A DNA stretch of 64,000 nucleotides, from assembly GCF_000006405.1 (NCBI RefSeq), contig NW_003200804.1, positions 54,722 to 118,721 on the forward strand, given 5' to 3'. Below are positions 23,310 through 34,286 of the stretch, piece after piece (position 1 is the stretch's first letter; every line of letters begins with the position of its first letter). The notes under the pieces are model-generated. The model ran no database searches and was not told the DNA's origin. It saw only the letters and a list, made by a program, of their open reading frames with translations. The position numbers were made by a program, and so were the translations under genes. This stretch comes from Perkinsus marinus ATCC 50983. Taxonomy: Eukaryota; Perkinsozoa; Perkinsida; Perkinsidae.

Positions 23310-26300
23310 ATGAAGTTTTTCTCAGGCTCGGAGGAATCTCTCAGTCTACGGATTGAGTGGTGGGTGCTCCTTCACTCGGTCATGTTCTTGGCTTTCTATT
23401 GGTTCTTGTCACCCCTGCAGCACGTTCAGGATGCCGATCGCAACTCGCGCTACTTCTGGTTCATCAATCTCTCAACATACTTCCTCCTTATCACGGTATT
23501 CCGTCATACCGAGAGTGCCCCTGCTGGAGCTACCGTACCCTTCCGCTTCAGTAAGGTGATGTCCTTCTTCCTACCGGCTCTTGTTCTCGGACTCCCTGGA
23601 TTCTTTATTGTCGAGGGTGTCCTCCGTATGAGAGGCATCTCGATGCGAAGAACTCAGAGGGAGTACATCAGCAATCTGCTCTTGATGGCTTCGGCCCTGA
23701 GTCTTCAATACGGTTTCTGTAAGCAGGAGGAAGGCGTACTGGGTGTTACCTCCAATGGCTACTGCGACTATCTTGATAGTCCCATCTCGCTACAGTTACC
23801 GGTCGTGATAACCATGCTCTTGCTGTATGGAATATCGTGGCTTGTGCAGAGGATACTCGGCCGGCGCCATGGCTTTTTGTCTGCTGGGCCAGTATTGGCT
23901 AAGCACCCGCAAGCTGAGGAGGAGGCCGAGAAGCGTCGAGGCCCGCACCCGAAATTACGCAAGGCTATGGTCTCCTGGTACAGCCTATTCATGACCACCT
24001 ATATCCCGCAGGTGACGGTCATGCTGAAGGTCTTTATGGGTCGCTTCGATGTAAGGACGCTTCTCGCCGCCCTGACCAAGGAGCCGGAAGACACGCTGAC
24101 TTTTGAAGACCAGTCCGATAAGGAGGAGACCTGGTTCGACTTCTTTGCTGACGGTGGTGACGGCTTCGACTCTAGTTATACGGTGGGCCGCTTGATAGCT
24201 CAACCATATCTAGGAGTCGATGTTCCAAAGGATGCTCCCGTTGCTGAAAAGGTGAGTAAACTCCCTATCAGTGGGGTTCCTGTGAGAGGTCCTGGCCAAG
24301 GCCGTAGCTCTGAATCCTTTGCGATGAAACGCCACAACTCGATGCCAATTCTGGGACATGGTGGCAATCGTGTGAGGACGGACAGCGTCTCCTCTGAGAC
24401 GCACCTTACGGGTCTACAAAGGGTTCCGTCCGACAGTGGTACTGGTCACCGCCGGATCATGCTCCCTCGAGCCAGTGTAGTTTTCCATGGTGGAGACCTC
24501 GCCTACCCTGTACCGAGTCATAAGGCTTTCGTTAACAGACTAATACGGCCGCTCGAGTGGGCACTACCCCCGTATGAAGAGGTTACAACAACAGAGTCGA
24601 AGTCTTCGGCGATCGTTGATCGGCCTCAGTTCTTTGCCATACCAGGCAACCATGATTGGTGAGACTTGTGGTTCTGGCTTTTCACTCGAAGCTTGATACA
24701 CAGGTACGATGGCCTGGAGGTGTATCTTCATTGGCTCGTGGGCCAGGACCATCTAGCTGGGTGGAAGCTCCCTCAGAAGTGCTCCTACTTTGCTGTGAAG
24801 CTATCTCATGGGTGGTGGATCTGGGGTCTGGACCTCAGTCTCTCGTATGATCTAGACCGTCCACAGTATGAGTACTTCTGTGGCCTGCTGGACTCGGGCA
24901 AGGTCAGCACCGAAGACCGTGTGGTCGTCATTACTCACAGACCGAATTGGGAGTCTGATGTTGCTGAAGGCATTGTAGGATGGGGACTATTGATCATGGT
25001 TGGTCCATGACAAGTGCTACTCCTTCTCAGAGAACTGGATACCTACTCAGTGTTCTTCTGGATAAGATAGGAGAGCCTCGTTTGGCCATGCGTCTAGCAG
25101 GGGATGTCCATCATTACTCCCGATACATGCCTTCAGTAATAACGTTTGGGTGTCGACGCAAAAGTGGCGGCATGATCTCACTTTTCGTTCAGGATGGCAG
25201 TAAAGGAGTTCCTCTAGTAACATCAGGAGGGGCAGGTGCCTTCTTGCATCCGACCCACTTCCCCCCGAAGGACATCTTACAAAAGGAGTCCGTCGATGAG
25301 CGCATCGGCAAGCTGAATAACAACGAGTTTGCCTACGCTGCTGCGGGATCTGGTCAGAGAATTCCCATAAAGGTCTCTGAACCTCTTGGAACAGGGTACT
25401 AATCAGGGCCTACATTAGATTTCAGCTATGAGGGAGAAGGTTCGCGGCTGGTCGCATTGTTTCCGTTCCTCTCTTACTGCTCTCCTGTCGAAATTAGCTG
25501 GTTCATGGGCAATGTCAGATGTAAGTCAGCATTCGAATGTCAGGTACACTCGTGTCGAGTCGTATCCACCTGAGAAGGTCAGTCGGCGCTTGACATGGCT
25601 CAACCCCATACAATTCCGCAGACGCAATTGGGGAGCTGATGTGGTCTTAGGGATGTGGTACCTAGCCATGGTGAGCCGTCTTTCATCATGGGCTGGCATC
25701 AATATTGAATATTACTCCTGTTGTTCCGTCGAAATTCACGTCGATTCTCAATAGCATTTTTCTTCGTTGTGAATATAGTAGGTTCGGAAGAATTTCGTGA
25801 AGATCGCTTAGGCTTGTATCTTTTCAGAGCATCTCGGCTTTACCATTGTGCGATGCCGGCAGGGTGCTGAAGCAGCCCAACGCCCTTCTGGGCTTGTACG
25901 AGTTCGTCGTTCTCATCATCGAAGCCTACGACAAGATATTCCGTCAATCGTAGCAGGTCAACATCCGCTATCGAGCGCTACTGTTTACATCAGATACGTG
26001 TCGCTGGTTGGACAGATCATATTCATCGCTATGTGTATCGGTTGTGCTGAGGAACAGATGGGCCAAGCCAAGAGGTAGTCTAAGGGGCGAGTTGAAATCA
26101 TTGGCGAGAATTGAGATCTGTTCTTCCCTCCTAGGTTCATCGTTGGGCTGATCCACGGCATGTGCCATTCCCTGGCAGCTGTATCTGCAGTATGCTTAGT
26201 GGAATGCTTCTGCGAGTACCTATCCAACGTCACACCTACTGCCTCTGGAGGAGATGCTCTGGAGATCCTTGATTCGACTGAAGCCCTCATCGTGTCCGCC

Positions 26301-27427
26301 TTGGGGCCGTTTTGGGTGGGTTGTGCTTCAAGTAGAGACATCCGACTTCACCGTCCTCCCTCCATAGGCATCAATGCTTCCAACACCTGCTTCCCTCAAC
26401 TCCCTGTTCCTCTCGATAACAGATCTGCCAAGTCGGGCCTTCTACAATAGAGCTGCCGTTTGCACCGCTATAGCGAATAACATGGTAGGCTTAGTGACGC
26501 CAAGTGTGTGACTCGGTGAGTTCGTTGGTCTGCTAACAAGTTTTTCTATCTTATTCAGCCCATCGACCGTTTCCAGTATCTTGGATATCTTGGCTCGGTA
26601 TCACCCTTCCTGTACATCATCATGACGCCCATCGCCTCCTTCATTTTCGGTGTCTACTTGGTCATCTCTCTTAACTATCTTGGCCAGCACTGGAACGAGG
26701 CTTTCAGCTCTCTTCGCATACAAGACTACAAGCATTTCCTTCGTATGTGGATCAGTCCGGACACAGGAGACCTACACATCTTCGTCATCGGCATTGACCA
26801 TGTCGCTAGACATTGGGAAGCGGACCCCTATTGGGACGGGAGGCTCCTACCGCAGGGCTCACATGTACTCCACGTGCGACATTCGTGGTGGTGATGGTAT
26901 GCTGAGTTATAGGTACCATCTTGGAAGTGGATTACACCAAGCAAGTACCGCCCTAAGAGTGACTCGAAATCAAAAGAGGACGACCTTTCCTTCTGGGCTC
27001 GTAAAGTGGAGCAGGGGCTAGGACCGTCACCCTCAGTAAGTCACTACGTGGGTCGTCATGGGGTCAGTCAGCTCGCTGGTATTGTTAGGACTATCGCAAA
27101 CCCCAACCGGATGGGCAGCCTAAGCTCGTAGACTACTTTGTTATTGAGGCATCGAAGAAGCAGGCTGTGCTAGCTGAACAGGAACTGGCGAGCGAGGAAA
27201 AGTCTCCCCATAAAGTGATCACGGAAGCATACTCCACAGAAGAGTCTACCACGTCAGAAGGTGAGTTTTCGGCCAGCTGCCTCACGTTCTAGCGTGTTGG
27301 GTGGTTACGTTACTCATATCTGATGGCAGACACGGACACTACTGCAGAGTCATGGCTGTATCGTGTGGGGGCTGTCATAAAGAAGAGACTTACAGCATCA
27401 TCGACTGGAGATGAGTTCAACTTGTGA
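23310..27427 (+). CDS. Membrane calcineurin-like metallophosphoesterase
   Basis: A dinuclear metal phosphoesterase with an N-terminal membrane part, similar to the plant/protist group in which several TM helices precede the catalytic domain. The first exon (23310-24658) codes hydrophobic segments (WWVLLHSVMFLAFYWFL, FFLPALVLGLPGFFIV, VVITMLLLYGISWLV), then WFDFFADGGDGFDSSYT and FHGGDLAYP. GNHDW/YDGLEVYL is joined across a 45-nt intron (24659-24703). Then PQKCSYFAVKL, WWIWGLDLSLSYD, VVVITHRPNW, RLAGDVHHYSRY and GGAGAFLHPTHFP. The C-terminal part (25.4-27.4 kb) has more hydrophobic segments (FLYIIMTPIASFIFGVYLVI, DLHIFVIGIDHV). The terminal exon ends ASSTGDEFNL, stop at 27427. Motif I DxH is replaced by the family's ADxGDG. 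Intron positions after 25.4 kb are only partly fixed. Confidence 0.83.
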
Positions 27428-27635
27428 TTCTTTATATCACTACAGATTGCCCGCCTATGAACCGATTTTTCCAATTCTACCCCAACCTTATTCACCCCAT
27501 GGTTTTACTGTCGCGTTTTCTCTTCTGTATTATTGGTTATTTCGGGTGCGTCGATGGGCATTACTCGGGCGTTTCGGTTTCTCTAGCTCATTTGTGGGTT
27601 TCATTCGATAATTCCATTCAGCCTGTTGTCTACCG

Positions 27636-28220
27636 ATGGCTACCTCTAGTTTGGAGCCACTCCTCGGGGCGTCACCCGTCGATGTTCGAGGGTTTCTCGA
27701 GAGTCAGGGGGCTGCTGACATAGAGGAGAAGGAGTACTCGGACTGTGGTTATATACAATCGAAGTCTCTGGGCATCAGTATGCGGCTGAAGGGCGATCGA
27801 GTCGACTGCATCTATGTTTACACGTCTAGTGCCAAGAATAAGGGTTACACACGATACCAAGGAGATCTGCCACTCTCGTTATCGTTGGACTTTCGGTATA
27901 GCGACGTTTCTAAGAAGCTCGGAGTGCCTGTGGATCGCGAAGGTGGGAAAGGCAACATGGAGTGTGTTGCAGTGTATGAGCTCCTGGGAGTGGAGGTCGG
28001 CTTCGACTTTCGATTCTGGGAGGAGTGCAATGACAATACAAATCCAGAAGTACTGTATTACTGCTTCTTTAACAAGTTAGAGGAGACTGATAGGATGTGC
28101 GAAGTGTGCGGTAAAGTATGCTCGAGTTGCTGTAGTCGGTGTAAGAAAGTTTGGTATTGTAGCTCGACTTGTCAGAAGAAAGACTGGCTTAAGGGCCATA
28201 AAGACACCTGTTGTAAATGA
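27636..28220 (+). CDS. MYND zinc-finger protein
   Basis: A single-exon, 194-residue protein. The C-terminal 40 residues form a MYND finger: CEVCGKVCSSCC, RCKKVWYCSSTCQKKDW, GHKDTC, the usual C-C-C-C/C-C-H-C ligand order. The N-terminal 150 residues (SLGISMRLKGDRVDCIYVY, SLSLDFRYSDVSKKLG) form an unrecognised beta-rich domain. MYND fingers usually bind proline-containing partner peptides, so a protein-interaction role is inferred. Confidence 0.85.
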   Translation: MATSSLEPLLGASPVDVRGFLESQGAADIEEKEYSDCGYIQSKSLGISMRLKGDRVDCIYVYTSSAKNKGYTRYQGDLPLSLSLDFRYSDVSKKLGVPVDREGGKGNMECVAVYELLGVEVGFDFRFWEECNDNTNPEVLYYCFFNKLEETDRMCEVCGKVCSSCCSRCKKVWYCSSTCQKKDWLKGHKDTCCK

Positions 28221-28442
28221 CTAAACGTTTCTTGTTTCTCAAGGTGTGAGTTGCGGTCAATTGGTACTCAATGTTACCTGGGCGTCTCTACTACACAAAC
28301 ATACTTCAGATTCGATGGTGATGTCGACGTTATGGCAGCAATCAACACAAGCACGCCGTCAACTACGACTAACACGGTCACTTGCACACTGACAACTACT
28401 AGCACACCATCAACTATCACTCGTACAGCACCACCAGTACGC
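28221..28442. other. Thr/Ser-coding flank of the tandem repeat
   Basis: A plus-strand frame (from about 28332) reads Thr/Ser/Pro-rich residues (STPSTTTNTVTCTL) and runs into the tandem array in a frame different from the array's own TPSDTTH frame. It could be part of a decayed or spliced mucin-like gene together with 28443-28918. Confidence 0.35.
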
Positions 28443-28820
28443 CTTCGAATACCACTTACACGCCGTAGAATACCACTCACACGCCCTCGGATACCACTCA
28501 CACGCCTTCGGATACCACTCACACGCCATCGGATACCACTCACACGCCATCGGATACCACTCACACGCCATCGGATACCACTCACACGCCTTCGGATACC
28601 ACTCACACGCCATCGGATACCACTCACACGCCATCGGATACCACTCACACGCCATCGGATACCACTGACACGCCATCGGATACCACTCACACGCCTTCGG
28701 ATACCACTCACACGCCATCGGATACCACTCACACGCCATCGGATACCACTCACACGCCATCGGATACCACTCACACGCCTTCGGATACCACTTACACGCC
28801 CTCGGATACCACTGACACGC
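28443..28820. repeat. 18-copy tandem repeat, 21-bp unit
   Basis: About 18 head-to-tail copies of TCGGATACCACTCACACGCC plus one base (A, T or C). The unit is 7 codons; the plus frame reads TPSDTTH repeats and runs on to DTPSCTTTEEYVGTGKSCQC before a stop near 28918. Because 21 is a multiple of three and the unit lacks most stops, other frames on both strands also stay open, so those long frames are not evidence for genes. Most copies differ only at the last base and one or two other positions, so the array is young. Confidence 0.9.
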
Positions 28821-29309
28821 CCTCGTGTACTACTACGGAAGAGTACGTAGGTACTGGGAAGAGCTGTCAGTGTGATTTACGCCGAATGAGCTCTGTATGT
28901 GCTATTTGTGCACTCGCTTGATTCCAGGATGGTTTTTGATTTGTCGTGTGTTAAACTTCGTTGTTTCCTTGGATGGTCAGTGACAGCAATTATTCGCTGC
29001 TCTACGGAAAAACTCCCTGGAATCTGTATTGGCAATATAGTGTTGTGTGTTGACTTACCTAGATTGTCAAAGCGTCATCACTGATAGAAGACTCCGAGAG
29101 TCATGTCAGGAGGGATGAGTGAGTGCGCTGATTCATGGCTGAGTCGTTTTACTCGTAAATCTGAGGACCTCCAAGCAGCGTTAAGGACACAATAATTTGC
29201 CCTCCGAGTTTCAGTCGAGGCCGAGCATTCAGCGGTGTCCCCTTACACAACACAGCTCCTCAGCTACATCGAAAAGCACCGTTGTGGAACATTCTTCTAT
29301 TTTGGGACG

Positions 29310-31364
29310 ATGTCTCGTATGTTGAAGTCTTTCGTGGCCGTGGCTACCGTAGAAGTTGTCCTTGCTGGACAGTGCTCAACCAATGATCATGAGTTCTGGA
29401 GCTCCTATGATCAGACGTTCAGTGATTTTCTCACTGGTTGTGCCAAGAAAGAGTGGGGAAGCGCAGAGAAGACGGCGAAGTGCTTGACGAGCGATCCTAG
29501 GAGTGACTTGTCTGCTCCTTGTGCCACCTGTTTCGGTGAGTATGAGAACTGTGCGAAAAGTGAGTGTTGGTTCCACTGCATGTGGGATTCTACGTCCAAC
29601 TGGTGTTTGGACTGTATCGAAGGTTCGAGATGCCGGAGTGAGCTGGAGACGTGTACCGGTTATGGATCTGCCCAACTGCCTCCTCGTCCGCTCGGGACTC
29701 TCAGCAAACTCCCAGTCCTTGGACAATGCTCTGATCAAGATCATGATTTCTGGAGCTCTTATGGCCAAGAGTTCAGCGATTTTCTCACCGGCTGTGCCAA
29801 GAAGGAATGGGGGAGTGCTGAGAAGACCACACAGTGCCTTCTGGGTGACCCTATGAATAAGCTGTCGTATCCTTGTGCTTCATGCTTTGGTGACTTCCAG
29901 AATTGTGCGAAGGATGAGTGTTGGTATACCTGTATGTGGAGCTCTACTTCCAGTTCGTGTCTGAGATGTATCGACAAATCAAAGTGCCCTGGTGAGTTGG
30001 CAACATGTAGTGGTTACACCGAAGAAGAATTACCACCCAAGCCTAACACACCTGTCACGAGTCTGCCAACCACTACGATGGCTCCGACCACAAGCACGAC
30101 TAGTACTAGCACGATGACGACTACTGAGAGCACAACTGCCTCTGTCATGACAACGAGCTCAACGAGTACGATAACGAGCACCTATACTACGACGATTGCG
30201 ACCGGCGCTACCACCACTGCGGTTGTTACCCCTGTGGTCGAGGGCAAGTGCACAGTGGCCGATTACAGTCTGTGGTCTAGCTACGGTCAAGCTTATAGTA
30301 ATTTCATCGCCTATTGCGGAAAACAAGCGTGGGGAGATGCTAATGGTACGACGGAGTGCCTCGAGAAGTCTGGTCTGACTCCCACCTGTTCAGCCTGTTT
30401 CGGTCAGTCCGTTGGGTGTGGTAGAGACAAGTGTATGTTCAGTTGCCTCTCTGGTCCGACAACAACTAAATGCCTCGATTGTATCGCCAAGACAGAGTGC
30501 AATCCGGATCTTTACAAATGCACTGGCTATCCAGCCTCCGAGATGCCCCCGGTTCCCACTGCTGTAAGTCCTTTGCCAGTGACTACTAGCTCCGTTACAA
30601 CGGTGCCTGCTACTACCACTAAACTGGCTATTGTCAACTCCACAACCACTACTACAATTCGCAGTACCACGTTCCCCAGTACGATCACCAGTAAAGCGAC
30701 CACGGAAGCTACCTCATTCACGACCACAACTCCGGTAATGACCACACCTTCAACCAAGGCCACAACTCCGGTAATGACCACATCTTCAACCATGACCACA
30801 ACTCCGGTAATGACCACATCTTCAACCAAGGCCACAACTCCGGTAATGACCACATCTCCAACCATGACCACAACTCCGGTAATGACCACATCTCCAACCA
30901 AGGCCACAACTCCGGTAATGACCACATCTTCGAGCACGATTACAGTTGTGACCACGACAACACCAGTAGTGAAGGGCGACTGTACTGCAGCAGACCACAG
31001 TCTGTGGAAGAACTACGGTCAGGCTTACAGCAACTTCATCGCGTATTGTGGGAAACAAGCGTGGGGAAGTGCAGATGGCACGACGAAGTGCTTAGAGCAG
31101 TCAGGTTTGACCTCGAGCTGTTCAACCTGTTTCGGACAATCTGTTCAATGCGGTAGAGATAAGTGTATGTTCAAGTGTCTTTCGGGTCCAACAACTGATA
31201 AGTGTCTCGAGTGTATCGCGAAGACGGAATGTGATCCTGACCTCTACAAGTGCACCGGATATTCAGCTGCAGAGATGCCTCCTGTACCAACTGCTGTTGA
31301 GCCTCTGCCAAAGGCTAGCGGAGTTAGTGATGCTACTACTACCATACCTTCACTTCTTATATAG
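29310..31364 (+). CDS. Secreted protein with four Cys-rich modules and Thr-rich linkers
   Basis: 684 residues in one exon. A signal peptide follows the ATG (MSRMLKSFVAVATVEVVLAG), then four modules of about 95 residues, each starting C(S/T)xxDxxxW, with shared SNFIAYCGKQAWG or SDFLTGCAKKEWG, C..CFG, a central C-x-F/H-C-L/M and TCTGY/KCTGY. Modules 1-2 form one pair and modules 3-4 a closer pair (CFGQSVxCGRDKCMF in both). Linkers are Thr/Ser-rich and probably O-glycosylated; the third contains a 36-bp tandem repeat. No TM anchor or catalytic motif is seen, and the family is not recognised. The architecture suits a cell-surface or secreted adhesin or host-interaction protein (inference). The frame is open upstream to 29235 without an earlier ATG. 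Confidence 0.82.
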   Translation: MSRMLKSFVAVATVEVVLAGQCSTNDHEFWSSYDQTFSDFLTGCAKKEWGSAEKTAKCLTSDPRSDLSAPCATCFGEYENCAKSECWFHCMWDSTSNWCLDCIEGSRCRSELETCTGYGSAQLPPRPLGTLSKLPVLGQCSDQDHDFWSSYGQEFSDFLTGCAKKEWGSAEKTTQCLLGDPMNKLSYPCASCFGDFQNCAKDECWYTCMWSSTSSSCLRCIDKSKCPGELATCSGYTEEELPPKPNTPVTSLPTTTMAPTTSTTSTSTMTTTESTTASVMTTSSTSTITSTYTTTIATGATTTAVVTPVVEGKCTVADYSLWSSYGQAYSNFIAYCGKQAWGDANGTTECLEKSGLTPTCSACFGQSVGCGRDKCMFSCLSGPTTTKCLDCIAKTECNPDLYKCTGYPASEMPPVPTAVSPLPVTTSSVTTVPATTTKLAIVNSTTTTTIRSTTFPSTITSKATTEATSFTTTTPVMTTPSTKATTPVMTTSSTMTTTPVMTTSSTKATTPVMTTSPTMTTTPVMTTSPTKATTPVMTTSSSTITVVTTTTPVVKGDCTAADHSLWKNYGQAYSNFIAYCGKQAWGSADGTTKCLEQSGLTSSCSTCFGQSVQCGRDKCMFKCLSGPTTDKCLECIAKTECDPDLYKCTGYSAAEMPPVPTAVEPLPKASGVSDATTTIPSLLI
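30719..30934 (+). repeat. 36-bp tandem repeat in Thr-rich linker
   Basis: About six copies of a 36-bp unit coding TTPVMTTSSTKA or TTPVMTTSPTMT, alternating two variants, inside the secreted Cys-module gene. In frame, so length changes stay readable. Confidence 0.8.
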
Positions 31365-32141
31365 ATGACTCGTCTATGTTTATCCAGAGTGTTTTTCGAA
31401 AGCTTGCTGTAAGTTCAGCTTTTGGCTATGTTACTCAACAAACTTGTTTGGATTCTCGAAGTTATCTTCCAATTTTCCTCGCAGCGATTCAACTTTTGGA
31501 CGCTTGCTATGAGTGTAGACTTGGCGATTTTGATTGACCAGTTGTCTACCTTCTTTCCGGCTGCGCTCAACGGGTTCAGAGCTTCTTTGAATTTTCTCTT
31601 TTCCCGATCTTGACGTGGTCGGTAGCAAGTTGAATTTCATTCTTCCACTTGCTCATCTTCCAGTTTGACTCGTATGTGTTCACCGATTCGGAAATTTTCC
31701 CTTTCTCGCCTACATCTGACTTTGTTGTGTTGTATCATCTGACTTATTTGTTTCACTTCAGGGTGGTTAGTAATTTCCTCGTGCCCTTGGGTAGTTTACT
31801 GGAGAATAGCGACAACACCATCACCATATTTATCAACTGCACACAGTATCTGCGATTCACCTTACGATTATCAAAAGCTAACCGACTAAAAAAACTCAGC
31901 ATTAGCTAAGTTGCACTAGTAACTAGGACTAGTCATCAAAACTAGCAACGAATAGCTACGAATGATAAAATCTTCGGGAATCTGCATAACTCTGGGAAGG
32001 CCCATTGGATCTACGCGTACGCAGGATCCCAGAGGACGTCAAGACCTCTTACCCAAGTAGACTGTACCCAAGGCAAGCTCGCAGCACATAGGATACTATC
32101 ATGTTACATTCAAGAGTTGCTTAGATTACGAATGCATATCT
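31365..32141. other. Intergenic region, nothing recognised
   Basis: Convergent 3' flanks of the secreted-protein gene and the minus-strand gene. AT-richer than its surroundings; only short frames. Confidence 0.4.
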
Positions 32142-33678
32142 CTAACGCCAAACTTGCCGAGATGTTCGGCTCTTTCTACGATCGTCCACACTGGCCGGCG
32201 ACAGAGCACTAGGCAACACCCGAAGGCATCTCTTCTTCGCGTGAATATCAGCCTTGCCGATGAGAACCTATTAAGACTCTTCCAACTGGACCAAGTCTAC
32301 CACGGCTCACTTCTGCTCCACAACAAAAACATGTAACCCTTTCGCCATCCCTATCAGCCTTAGGGTGAGTCATCTTCTGTATTTTCGCCAGCTCACTCGA
32401 TAACTCTTGTATCAGCGAGAGAGTCTTCGCAAGCGGAACGCGGCGAGGCGCTGGAGCCGGCCTGCCTCGCAGGCTGTGGGGTAAAACCTGAAATAAAGGA
32501 ACGGCGTTACTCCACTTCGGAACGGAGCTCAGCTACCGGCGCAGTTCTTTCTGTTCCATACGGTTCATTACTGCCAGCCAAGACGTCGTGAAGCGAGGGG
32601 GCAGTAGACGGTAGTCTAGGAGCCGCGCTAGTTTCCAGAGGTGCTGACAACCGCGAGCCTTTTTCGCTCGTACTGCGACCTGATCAAACAAGAGCTACGA
32701 ATTAGTACTCAAAGTCAACCCACGAAGAGAGCCGAAGTGTTCTCGTCCTCGCCGGTTGAGCTCCCGCAATGCAGTAAGCGGCGGTGACTTGGATCGCCGT
32801 CGGGCTGAGCGCGAGCACTCAGTAAAGGCAACATACAGCTGAGAGTTTACAAAGACTTCTCGACTGAGCTCTGTGTATCTCCGTAGATCGTCGCAGCTGT
32901 TTTTCAACACTCCTCGAAAGACGTCGACGTAACCTTCCAGGGCTCAGACCCGCCTTCTTTCGCGTTCGTCCTCTTCTCACAGAGGATGCTGGTCGCTGGT
33001 CTCCGTCGTTATCACCAGCAGCAACGTCCTGACCTCTTGTCGTGCTCACTGTTGAGCGATGGTCCGCCCCGACAGGAGGCTCAGTCGCCGCCATAGGGTC
33101 AGTCCCGACATTGGCAGTAGCGCTGACAATCGCTGGTGGCCGCGGCTCAACGGCCTCAGCTGCAGCACGAGATGGCAGGCTACTACTGATCCTCGACATT
33201 CGGAGGAAGAGAGAGACCTCCACGGATGACGATGATGCTGCACCTGTGGAGTCTGTCGAGCCCGGGACCAGCAGCCACCCCCGTACCAGCGGTAGGCGCC
33301 AACGCCACTGTAAGCTTATCGAATGAGGCCATCGTGGGCGGACCGAGAACTGCGTTCTCGACATACCTCCGCATGTCGAAGCATCCAGTGGCCAGTAGAT
33401 ATTGGTCTTCTTCTCCCACTCGGAGAACCTATGCTGTTCGATTGACAATTTACGCCTCCAGCATGCTGGCAATCCTTGCACTACCAGGAGTAACCACAAA
33501 GGCACAGGTTCGACCCCCACGGCTTCCGCTTTAATCGTGAAGTCGCTGAAACACAGAGCCCTACTCCCGCTAACCTCATGCTCTCTCACCAAGACTTCCC
33601 TCGCCCTCCAAAGTCGATCACAGGAGAAGTGTCTATATCAACTGTAGGAGGCACTATCGCCAACACAGGGTACTCCAT
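32142..33678 (-). CDS. Unknown 383-residue protein with C-terminal Cys cluster
   Basis: Eight exons: 33678-33590, 33545-33485, 33428-33244, 33185-33034, 32942-32724, 32679-32537, 32487-32311, 32267-32142; 384 codons exactly in frame; introns 44, 56, 58, 91, 44, 49 and 43 nt. N-terminus: beta-rich block with EEDQYLLATGCFDMRRYVEN. Middle: Ala/Ser/Pro-rich linker, then a helical block (GYVDVFRGVLKNSCDDLRRY, TALRELNRRGREHFG). C-terminus: basic helix (KTLSLIQELSSELAKIQKM), then CFCCGAEVLIGKADIHAKKRC, a possible C2HC zinc site. I do not recognise the family; the reading rests on phase-consistent splicing. Intron 5 contains TACTAAT, a yeast-like branch-point sequence, near its 3' end. Confidence 0.72.
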
Positions 33679-33978
33679 GAGAGTCAGTCTAAGGGAGAGC
33701 TGAACAACGATAAAAACGGTTGATACGAGTATAGATGAGGACTGCCGACCTCACAAGCCTTGTCAGTGGCAGCCAGATGAGTCAGCTGCTGTGCTACAGA
33801 GGAGGCATCTACTAGGCTTATGATCACTTCCAGACGCAGAGGGAAACTCTCTGCAGTAGAGTGGCTATGCATGGGGGCATAAATGATCCAGATCAAATGG
33901 ATTTCCAGAATCTAGGGCCTAGGGGACCGCATACTGAACGCGAATCAGTAGGGGAAGGAGTTGATAAAGGGACAGGCA

Positions 33979-34250
33979 ATGATGGTCGACTTTAGAGCGT
34001 TCACGAGACGCCTATCGAATAACTATGTCGACGTGAATGGTGCAGCTACACATGACGAGGTGTTTTATGATAGAACTACAAGTGGCAGAAATGGTCGAAG
34101 TCCTGCCGCACTCGACGGCGACGGCGACTAGCTTTTCAGCATTTCAGAATCCCACATGGGTTTGCTCTGAAACGATCATTCGCTGGTTGCCTACAGGTAC
34201 TTGGACAGTTGGTCACTCTAGCAAGCCGCTGGACCTACACAGCTTATGTT
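33979..34250 (+). CDS. Possible small multi-exon gene, unknown
   Basis: An ATG-led frame (MVDFRAFTRRLSNNYVDVNG, then THDEVFYDRTT) reaches a splice donor near 34081 and, after a 57-nt intron ending TTTTCAG, continues TFQNPTWVCSETIIRWLPT. The phase matches and the sequence looks coding, but the 3' end would overlap antisense the tail of the PUB-domain gene and no family is recognised. Confidence 0.35.
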
Positions 34251-34286
34251 GAGCCTTTCCAGATAAGACGGGTTTATGGTATTACC

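Noticed and set aside
28274-28774. Long minus-strand frames coding RWRVSGI or MACEWYP repeats
   Set aside because: They are mirror readings of the 21-bp tandem repeat, which keeps several frames open on both strands; not evidence for a gene.
30527-30955. Minus-strand Val-rich frame of 142 codons
   Set aside because: Antisense of the Thr-rich linker of the secreted protein (ACC/ACA read backwards gives GGT/TGT and Val codons).
32380-32500. GC-rich stretch as a structured noncoding RNA
   Set aside because: It reads as a coding exon (RPAPAPRRVPLAKTLSLIQE) with phase-0 splice sites on both sides in the minus-strand gene.
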